A stretch of 64,000 nucleotides of DNA from Phaeosaccion multiseriatum (lineage: Eukaryota; Ochrophyta, other classes), in NCBI GenBank assembly GCA_965112735.1, contig OZ218953.1:5332001-5396000 (forward strand). The letters run 5' to 3'. The notes below the pieces were generated by a model. That model saw only the letters and a program-made list of their open reading frames with translations, did not search any database and was not told where the DNA came from. A program made the translations under genes and the position numbers. The stretch's first letter is position 1, and each line of letters opens with the position of its first letter. Shown piece by piece: positions 56,471 through 64,000 of this stretch.

Positions 56471-59400
56471 TATATGTATATATACACGCACCTTGGAGAG
56501 AGCCACAAGCTCGTCTGTGCCCGGAGGAGCGTTGTCAAGCACGTTGGCAAAGTCCCCCAAGTTCAGGCCGCTCAGCACTCCCTCTGCACCTGCCTCGCCA
56601 TCGGAGCTTGCCTGATTGGCCTGGTCCAGTGGTCGAGTGGTCGAGTGGGTACGGGGGCCAAGGGCGGCGAGAGTGAAAAGAGGAGGGGGCTTGAGCTCGA
56701 CGACCACGGCAACCACGGAACCCGTCTGCCCGCTGCTCTGCTCGGAGGTTGTGTCCATCTCTTACTCTGTTTGCCGTCTTTTACTCTCGCTCAGTAGCCC
56801 GCTTCTCCATATGCTTGCATCTGTTGTCTCTCTCACCTTTAGATAGGCGTCCACGACATCCTTGAACTCTTGTATGGCCGCCGCGGTGTCCACCTCCAGC
56901 GCATAGAGTTGGCCCTCGCCCTGAATGCCCGGCACCTGACACGCACAGAGAGAGAGAGGGAGAGGGAGGGAGGCAGAGAGAGAGAAACAGAGGGAGGGAT
57001 GGAGAGAGGGGGGGAGACAGAGCGAGACAACAAGAGAGAGGGCAAGGGAGAGAGAGAGACACAGAGATGGAGACAGAGAGAGAGATTCAGGCTTAGAGGG
57101 TTCAGGTGAAAAGCGGCGTTGCTCAATGAATATATACACATGCAAGGGCCAACGGCTACGAAGGTCGGGAAGCGCCCTTCCCCTCGAGGCTGACCTGAGC
57201 CTTGACTGCGCATCTCTACTCCACAGCTCTCTCTGCATCTCTACCTTTGTATGCCTCTGCGTCTTTCTCTTCATGTCTTTTCCTGTACCTATATCTTAGT
57301 CTCTCGCTGTATCTCGCTATCCATGCATTCACTAATCAGGCCCAGTCCTTACACTTGAGCTAAGCGTAGCCCCTACCCCTGGTCATGCCTGTGTAAGTCT
57401 CCACGAATCAAGCCCTGCCCTTACCTTGACGAGCTTGCCTGACCCGAGGTCTAGTTGAAGCGCGTCTCCGAGAGAGTGCGCGGGGTCGGTGGACACAATA
57501 ACCGTGTTGTGTCCTGCACAAGGCCGAGGAGGGGACCGGGAGGAGGGAGACAGAGGAGAGGGGGGAGGGAAGAAGAGAGGGTTTAAGATTTGCTGGAGAC
57601 AGCGCTTCGAACATCTCCACCCCTCACGAGCACGAACATCGGCCCCCTCCTCCCAACCCTTCTCCTTTGTTTCTTCTGCTTGTTCTTCCCTCGTCGCCTT
57701 CCTCCTCTTCTCTTGTGTGCCGGTCCCCTCCTTTGCATACGCACACCATGTTCCAGAGCTAACGAATGTCGCTGCCGTCGCTGCTACTGCCATCACTGCT
57801 GTCCATCCGTCCCGTCTCACCTTCATCGGCCATCTTCACAGCGAGTGCCGAGCTGCTTGACGTCTTGCCCACGCCGCCCTTCCCCCCCAAGATGACGAAT
57901 TTGCGATCTTCTGAGGCCACTAGATCCGCCCAGTTCGCGGCATTTTCTCCTCCGAAGCCCGCCTGCATCCGCCGGAGTAGGAATGAAAGAGAGGAGGGGG
58001 GGGTGGGGTTGAGCTGGTGAGAATCGTCGGAGGAGACGATGGTCCTGGTCCTCAAATGAAGCAAAAATGCACATGCACACACACACGCACGCGACTTATG
58101 ACAAGCGCTGGGCTGTGCTGTGCTGTGCTGCCCTCACCTCCGACATGAAGCGCAGCGGATGCACTCCTGTGACCTCGATGTCGAAGTAGGGGATCTGGGA
58201 GGGGAGGGGAGGGGAGGGGAGGGGAGAGGGCACGTGCGGAGCAGCAGAGGGTAAGGCGGGCGAGAGGCGAGGGTAAAGGGAGAGAACGGAGCTAAAGAAG
58301 GACATTCGCGACTGCCCAATAACGAAGCGTTGCTTTGCCGAGGCCCACCTCACCACCTCACCTTGGAAACCATGAGCTTGCCCCCGTCCTTATCCCGAAT
58401 GGCGTCGAGGCGCCCCACGCACATCTCCTGCCCCTTATTGATTCTGAAACGAGAGCGAGTGGGGGGGGGGACAAGGCCGCCGTCACACCACTTTCATAAG
58501 CATAGCATGGCCACCAATCGTGTCCACCCTTGCAGTTGGAGGGGTTAAGTCCAGCCATGTATGGGTGTTTGCTTGAGATGGCAGTCAATGGCACCCCTCA
58601 CCTGTCCATGTACTGCTGCGTGGCGTCGGGGGACACGAGCTGATTCACAATCACGTGATTCACGGCAATGTCCTGAGTCACGGATGAGAGATAAGGAGGG
58701 ATGAGAGGAACCGTGAGGATCCGAAATCAGGACGGATCCGTTCCGCGTGCAGCGGGACAAGCAGACAGCACAGCACCTTATTACGTAAGGAAAAGGAGAC
58801 GCACACAGGCAGAGAGAAGCAAGCCGACAGAGGCAGGGCAGAGAGTTTCACTTTCACCAGCAGGGACGCACACAGGCGCTACTCATTCTCTGCTGTCTGA
58901 GGTCTCTACCCGGCCCCTCTGTCCCTCTGCAGTGAGGGCAATCGCGTGTACCAATGGAGTGCATTCGACACCTCATTCGACGCCTCACCCCGCGGGCCCT
59001 ACTTTCTCTCTGTGCAGTGCAGTCCGCCGACTCTCTCCCTCCCTCCCGTATCACAAAAGGGCTTACCCGTCCCGTACCAACAACTCCCTCACCCTCACCT
59101 GTTCCTTGAGCGCAGTGACGAGTCTCTGGCTCTCGGCGATGGCGAGCTGCGTGGAGATGGTGACGACGCAGAACTCGGTCACGTCCTGCGTGCGAAACAG
59201 CGTCCTTAGCTCGACCATCTCGTCGCGGAACCCCCCAATCTTCTCCACTGCCTCGTCAATCTGCTCCAAAGGGCCCAAAGGGACACCGTTGGCGGAAGAG
59301 GGAAGGTAGGGAAGCAAGTAGGCAAGGAAGGAAGGAGACGAGTTAGACACAAAGGACCCCGACGTGTGTATCTTTATGCCGCCCCGCCCCTCCCCTCCCC

Positions 59401-61302
59401 TGGCCCCTACAACGCACCCGCTCCATCATGTTGCCCTGCCCTCCGGTGAAGGTGTTGACCATGCTAAGCAGGCCCTGCATGCGGCCCCGCAGCGCGATGA
59501 CTTTGGTCAGAAAGTCATCCAGGAAGTCGGGGAAGCTCAGCAGCCGCAGAGTGTGACCTAGAACAAGTTATATACGTAGATGGAGCAGAAAGGGGGGGAA
59601 GGCGTGAAGACACACAAAATATAAAAGAAACACAGCAATTGAAGAATCAAAAGAACAAGACAAAAAGTGGTGCTCTCCCGCTGCACTCTGGGCGGACAAG
59701 GGCCCTGCATTCGCACGATGAGTGCACACAAGTGCAGCAGTGTCTGTCCTGTCCATCCACTGCCATCCCCTGTCCTACCCTGTCCTGTCCATCCACTGCC
59801 ATCCTGGGCCATAGTCGGCGTGAGGGATGCTCCCTTCTCCTCCCCTCCTATCTCCTACCTGTGGGCGCCGTGTCAATGATGATGCGATCGAAGTTGTACT
59901 GCTCCGACTTGGCGAGCTTCACCACGCCGGCCAGGGCCACCAGCTCGTCCGTCCCAGGGGGGGGGTTGGAAATGAGGGAGGAAAACTCGCCCAGACCAAG
60001 GTTGGATACCTGGAGCAGCACAGCACATGAGCACAGGAGAACAAGAGCCGTCAGGGTCGAGTCAGTCCGTGGGACGGGTGAGCTTGGGGCGGAGGCCCAC
60101 TCAAAGGAATCGTGACATCTTCTCAGACAGCGCAGCCTCCAAGGCCGGCTCATTTTGTGGCCACGACGCGCCACACTATACGCGCGCCTGGTGCTGCAAA
60201 GGATCCACTCACTTCACCCATTCACTTACTAACTAACTCACTTACACATTTGCTCAACTCCCTCCCTCACTCCCTCCCTCACTCACGCACTCCCTCCCTC
60301 CGTTCCTCCCTCACTCACTCACTCACCATGTCCTGTGGAATGCCCGCTTCCGCTGCCATGGCCGCAATGTCGAATGCTTCCATTTGCTGCCATCCATAGA
60401 AGGAAAGAGAAGACAAGGCTGATTGATAAGAATAAGCTGGAGAGGGAAGTGGGTGGCTTGGAGCAGGAAGGAGGCCCGAGACAAAGTCCTCTTTGGGAAC
60501 AAGATTCAATTCCGCCGCCAGGCAAGCGGTTGGTGAGGACAGGCACTTGACCGCATGCAGGTGGTAAGCTACCAACGGGAAGTTCTGCTCCAGTTGACTG
60601 TGGGGTGGGTGGGGTGGTGCTTACCTTTGCGAAACCAGCCAGGGCAGCCTCCGCGTCCACCTCCATCCCCCACAGATTCTCCATGCCCGACACCCTCACA
60701 GGCTGCCCACCTCCAACGTCCTCGTCCAGGGCATCCCCCAGAGAGTGCGCAGGGTCGGTGGAGATGATAAGGGTGGTGAGGCCCGCGTCGGCACAGCGCA
60801 CAGCAGCAGCGGCACTAGCAGACGTCTTGCCTACCCCACCTTTCCCCCCAAAAAATATGAAGCGCTGAGAGACCCCCTCTCGGTCCTCCAGAAGCTCATT
60901 CAGAGTGTTCGGCCTGGCAGATGGCGTCGATAATCTGACGGCCGATGGCTCCGCCGCCGAGGACGCGCAAGCGACGGTGCCCCTCCCCCCCTCGAGGCGG
61001 CCTCCGCTCCCGATGCCACATGTTCCAACCTTGTTCACCCTCCTCCCCGGCCCGTCTCCGCTCCTGCTATTGCATTGGTGAGAAAGGATGCTGCTGCCAC
61101 TGCCACTCGACCAGCTACGTCGAGTTCCCGCGCAGCCTTCGCGTCCTGCTGTTGCTGCAAGTACTGTTGCTGCAGCACCTGAGCTGGTAGAAGACAGGGC
61201 CGTACTCGAGATTGGAGTGGGCACAAAGGCCGCCACGCCACTCGAGCTTGCCGCCCAGATGCAGAGCGACAGAGCTGCGCCCCGAGCCTGCGGAGGAGCC
61301 AT
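55024..61302 (-). CDS. Two-domain GET3/ArsA ATPase with plastid-type leader
   Basis: Seventeen exons keep one frame and give 825 residues: 61302-60625, 60386-60327, 60009-59859, 59557-59418, 59260-59099, 58672-58602, 58443-58362, 58194-58138, 57962-57821, 57513-57425, 56935-56837, 56611-56492, 56291-56104, 55890-55782, 55670-55566, 55389-55243, 55101-55024. The first ~30 residues are a signal-peptide-like stretch ending [10 protein letters not shown], matching the stramenopile bipartite plastid signal (Phe after cleavage). Two homologous ATPase halves follow: [10 protein letters not shown] at residues 152-161 and 493-502, [12 protein letters not shown] twice, [10 protein letters not shown] twice, [12 protein letters not shown] and [28 protein letters not shown] end closes each half (second: [12 protein letters not shown]). 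GET3/ArsA ATPases target tail-anchored membrane proteins or, in bacteria, drive arsenite export. No CxxC zinc motif of cytosolic Get3 is evident. Inferred site: plastid stroma. Confidence 0.88.
58199..58229 (+). repeat. (GGGGA)n beside a GET3 3' splice site
   Basis: GGGAGGGGAGGGGAGGGG begins about 5 nt upstream of the exon 58194-58138 on the coding strand, where it reads as a CCCCT polypyrimidine tract. Confidence 0.7.
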
Positions 61303-61412
61303 ATTTGTCTCTCTGTCCCTGCTTCTAACAGGAATACGACCTCAACCCCTCCCTGCCCTCCCTGACTTACGAGAGAATTCCAGTTTGTGGACATGAGGGG
61401 AACTTTTTTGAT
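61303..61412. promoter_or_regulatory. 5' flank of the double GET3 gene
   Basis: Only 110 bp lies between the GET3-type gene's ATG (minus strand) and the left arm of the large fold-back, so its promoter is either very compact or overlaps the retroelement sequence. Confidence 0.4.
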
Positions 61413-61701
61413 CCATGGTGGGCACCATCTGACAGATCTCCCGTATCATCTGCAGCCTCGACCCCTCATTGAAGGCATTGCGCGCGTCGTAGAGGAGCTG
61501 ATCCCCCCCCCCCTCGTAGCATTGCCATGCGAGTGCCGCCATCTTCTCCACGGGCCTCGGGGGTGGAGAAGATGGCGGCACTCGCATGGCAATGCTACGA
61601 GGGGGGGGGGGATCAGCTCCTCTACGACGCGCACAATGCCTTCAATGAGGGGTCGAGGCTGCAGATGATACGGGAGATCTGTCAGATGGTGCCCACCATG
61701 G
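61413..61701. repeat. 138-bp near-perfect inverted repeat (fold-back)
   Basis: 61413-61550 is the reverse complement of 61564-61701 with a single mismatch (T/A context at the GCGCGC/GCGCAC position), around a 13-bp spacer (61551-61563). Both arms contain an 11-base C or G run of equal length. Both encode the same reverse-transcriptase segment (NAFNEGSRLQM), in opposite directions. Confidence 0.9.
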
Positions 61702-64000
61702 CAGCCTATGTTAAGGGCCTCTATGGAGGGGCAGGGCCACTGCTCCTGTACCCCTACAAGGAACAGGGGGCCAACATGGTGGCTAGCTTCCGCTCCACCC
61801 AAGGCTCGCTGCAGGGCTGCCCCATTGGCGCTCTCATGTACGCCGTCCTCCTCCTACCCATCCTGCGCGACCACAATAGGCTCATGCAGGGCACTGGAGT
61901 GCGAGCCACCGCCTACCTGGATGATATGAGAGTGAGTGGCGCATGCGGTGAGCCGCTCTATCACCGCGCGAACCTGGAGAGCCAGGAGTTCATGGCCCGT
62001 AGGCTTGCGGAGGTCAGCCTCTCCCTCAATCTCACCAAGTGCGTCGTGCTACTGGGGAAGGGGCGGGTGCTGTCACCACAAGAGAGGGCATGGCTTGAGA
62101 AGATGGAGGGGGCGCAGGGGGGCACCAGGTACATCACCCGACTAGCCACTGAAGGGTCTGTAGTGGTGGGAGCGCCAGTTGGCACGCGTGCCTTTGTGGA
62201 ACGCTATATAGAGGAGCAGCTAGGCATGACCAGCGTGATGCCCCAGCTCTGCGAGCTCGCTGGGCGCATGGACGACTCCTCCAGCTCGATGTACCTGGCA
62301 GTCAGGTCGATGACCCCCAAGGCCAACTTCCTCATGAGGGTAATCCCGCCGGACTTCATCCGACCCACCCTCACCCTCTTCGATACTCTTGTGGGCTACA
62401 CAGCAACCAATTCCCTGGATCCAGGGCGCACCTCGGTTACGGCGATCCTAAAGGCACACAAGGCAGCGCAAGAGGAGAGGGCACTACAGAGGAGCAGTGA
62501 CACCTTCCGGATGCTCCCCCTCATGGGTGATGAGCTGCGAGCGAGACAGGCGAGACTGAAGGTGGGCGATGGGGGCTTGGGACTCGTCCCCCAAGCTGAG
62601 CTCTGTGACGCAGCCTTCCTGGCAGGGGCGATGCAAGCCCTCCCCTTCGCCCTCAGGGAGGTGGGACCGCGGAGCAGACAGGCCCTGTCCCAGTGTGGGC
62701 AGGGACCCAACGGATACCATATCCGTGTCATCCACACAGCAGCACGTGTCTTTGACCAACTCCCCAGCGCGCCCAAGGCAGACGCAGCCCAAGGTGCTCT
62801 CAGTCAACAGGAGCGCTTCCTCAAGTCCCTCCCGCGAGGATGGGCTGTGTTGCTCGCCCACGGCCACATCAGCAGACCGGAGGCCCTTCTCCTCCCCAAG
62901 GGGGGAGGCTTGCTGCCAGGGGCGCTCGGGCCCACATACTGTGACCTCCCCCCATGGGCAATCACAGCATCCCTGTACAGCGCGGCGCCAATCATCTCCC
63001 ACCTCAGTGACAGCAGATGGAGAGAGCCATGGCTGATCACCACGCTCTTCCCGGAGAGAGACGACACCCCAGAGCATGAAGGGCACACACCTGTCGGTGG
63101 CAGAGGGGACCAGCCGGCTGCGAGTGATGCCCCCGGGGGGGATGAGACACAATCTGGGGGTGAAGGAGCAGACTTAGACGAAGGGGATAATGTTGGGGCC
63201 GCAGGGATACACCCTGGGGTGGGTGCGGAAGGGTGCGACGCGGCTGCAGGGCAGCAGGGGACCGCAGATGGACCAACCTCTGATAGCGAGGCAGACCCAG
63301 GGGGGGGGAGTGATGAAGACCCACAGGGTGAAAGTGACGAAGACCCAGATGGTGGAAGTGACGCAGCCCCTGAGGATGAGCATGACGTGGAACCAGGCGG
63401 TAGTGACGACGATGATGAGGACGGCCGGCCACGCTGGCGGACAGAGGAAACCAAGATGTTGGACGAGGGAGGACCCTCCATTCCACACAGCCGACACGGA
63501 GAGAGGCGAGGCGCCCAGAAGCGTTATACCAAGCTCCTCACGTCGAAGGCGAGGGCGGACTTCTTGGAACTATTGAAAGCCATTCCACAGCAAGACCAAC
63601 GGGAGAAGTACCTGGCCAGAGCCCTCAGCCACAGCGTGAAAGGTGCTGGTGCGTGGCTCCACCTTCAGCCGACCAAGAAGGCAGGGGGAGCACCACTCCA
63701 CCTCACAGACGCCGAGCACAAGAGTGCCATTCGGCGAAGACTTGGCTTTGACCCCACCTACAGCAAGGACTGTCATAAGTGCCCTGGCAAGGCGCTGACG
63801 GAGGGGCACATCGTCACCTGCACGAAGACGGGGCTCAGCACACCCCAACATGACGCTGTGCAGAAGGCACTTGTCGCCCTGCTGAAGAGCGAGGGCCTGG
63901 GCAGAGGCATCGTCCACAACACCAGCTTCCCCTTCTTCATGAGGGCAAGAACGATCACCCCGCGACGAGGGAGAGGGGGGAGCAACGCCGTGAGGAGTGA
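61572..64000 (+). CDS. Non-LTR retroelement reverse transcriptase, open at window end
   Basis: One frame is open from at least 61563 (first ATG 61572) to the last base, about 809 codons, with no stop. Reverse-transcriptase blocks: YDAHNAFNEGSR (the usual DxxNAFN...R), GSLQGCPIGALMYAV (where many relatives have QGDPLG), and TAYLDDMRVSG, the catalytic YxDD. Then a thumb/connection region, an acidic low-complexity linker (63080-63430, GGSDEDP-type), and a C-terminal zinc-like motif CHKCPGKALTEGHIVTC. It lacks the 5' part (fingers and any endonuclease) and begins inside the fold-back. The next domain would match the fragments at 41304-41960 and 20815-21220. With no disabling change in the visible part, it may be a recent insertion. 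Confidence 0.8.
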   Translation, partial: MAALAWQCYEGGGDQLLYDAHNAFNEGSRLQMIREICQMVPTMAAYVKGLYGGAGPLLLYPYKEQGANMVASFRSTQGSLQGCPIGALMYAVLLLPILRDHNRLMQGTGVRATAYLDDMRVSGACGEPLYHRANLESQEFMARRLAEVSLSLNLTKCVVLLGKGRVLSPQERAWLEKMEGAQGGTRYITRLATEGSVVVGAPVGTRAFVERYIEEQLGMTSVMPQLCELAGRMDDSSSSMYLAVRSMTPKANFLMRVIPPDFIRPTLTLFDTLVGYTATNSLDPGRTSVTAILKAHKAAQEERALQRSSDTFRMLPLMGDELRARQARLKVGDGGLGLVPQAELCDAAFLAGAMQALPFALREVGPRSRQALSQCGQGPNGYHIRVIHTAARVFDQLPSAPKADAAQGALSQQERFLKSLPRGWAVLLAHGHISRPEALLLPKGGGLLPGALGPTYCDLPPWAITASLYSAAPIISHLSDSRWREPWLITTLFPERDDTPEHEGHTPVGGRGDQPAASDAPGGDETQSGGEGADLDEGDNVGAAGIHPGVGAEGCDAAAGQQGTADGPTSDSEADPGGGSDEDPQGESDEDPDGGSDAAPEDEHDVEPGGSDDDDEDGRPRWRTEETKMLDEGGPSIPHSRHGERRGAQKRYTKLLTSKARADFLELLKAIPQQDQREKYLARALSHSVKGAGAWLHLQPTKKAGGAPLHLTDAEHKSAIRRRLGFDPTYSKDCHKCPGKALTEGHIVTCTKTGLSTPQHDAVQKALVALLKSEGLGRGIVHNTSFPFFMRARTITPRRGRGGSNAVRS

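Noticed and set aside
58138-61302. Two separate tandem GET3 genes
   Set aside because: Exon 8 ends with a GTGAGG donor and no stop, exon 9 begins at a CAG acceptor with no ATG in its proper start position, and the phase is continuous; one fused gene fits better. An ATG overlapping the exon 9 acceptor (57968) is the only hint for a second start.

Overview
The window is nuclear DNA from a eukaryote, most likely a photosynthetic stramenopile (ochrophyte alga). It carries a 18S-ITS1-5.8S-ITS2-28S ribosomal unit, GT-AG introns in nearly every gene, GC-rich coding sequence with many microsatellites, and one gene (55024-61302) whose N-terminus looks like a stramenopile plastid-targeting leader (signal peptide ending in an AAF motif). 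The 18S sequence reads like a heterokont, but I could not place it to genus without a search.

Layout from left to right. 1-115: 3' end of an unknown gene. 382-6014: large chromatin protein with UBA-like, ARID, PHD and pre-SET/SET-like segments. 7230-7469 (-): small one-helix membrane protein. 8009-9514: ARL1 GTPase, 4 exons. 10873-13418: unrecognised nuclear-like protein, 3 exons. 13735-17119 (-): fused PurK-PurE AIR carboxylase, 9 exons, divergent from 17364-19420, a Cms1/CMSS1 ribosome-biogenesis factor. 19421-21774: repeat and transposon tract. 21775-25158: sugar-porter MFS transporter, 7 exons. 25501-27590 (-): decayed PPR gene. 27599-30716: decayed, 5'-truncated chromodomain Ty3/gypsy element. 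31096-31925: two inverted-repeat elements. 32417-35539: ankyrin-repeat protein. 37119-40482: MAD1 spindle-checkpoint gene, C-terminus unmistakable. 41304-41960 (-): LINE-type remnant. 42033-42492: array of hairpins just downstream of the rDNA. 42704-48535 (-): one rDNA unit. 48536-51709: rDNA spacer. 51710-54897 (-): SMYD-type SET protein. 55024-61302 (-): two-domain GET3/ArsA ATPase. 61413-61701: large fold-back. 61563-64000: reverse-transcriptase reading frame running off the window.

Most genes are housekeeping: purine synthesis (PurK-PurE), ribosome biogenesis (CMS1 and the rDNA), Golgi traffic (ARL1), mitotic checkpoint (MAD1), chromatin or protein methylation (two SET-related genes) and, by inference, plastid protein targeting (double GET3). 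Three pieces of one non-LTR retroelement family and a family of fold-back elements sharing a TCGACCCCTGAC end are scattered between them. The strongest unusual signals are the single-gene double GET3/ArsA with a plastid-type leader, the UBA-ARID-PHD-preSET protein with an apparently incomplete SET core, and the terminator-like hairpin array following the 28S gene.

Exon boundaries were inferred by hand from GT/AG signals, reading phase and family similarity. Where phases agree throughout (ARL1, PurK-PurE, MFS, GET3, MAD1 from 37636) I am confident; elsewhere uncertainty is stated.
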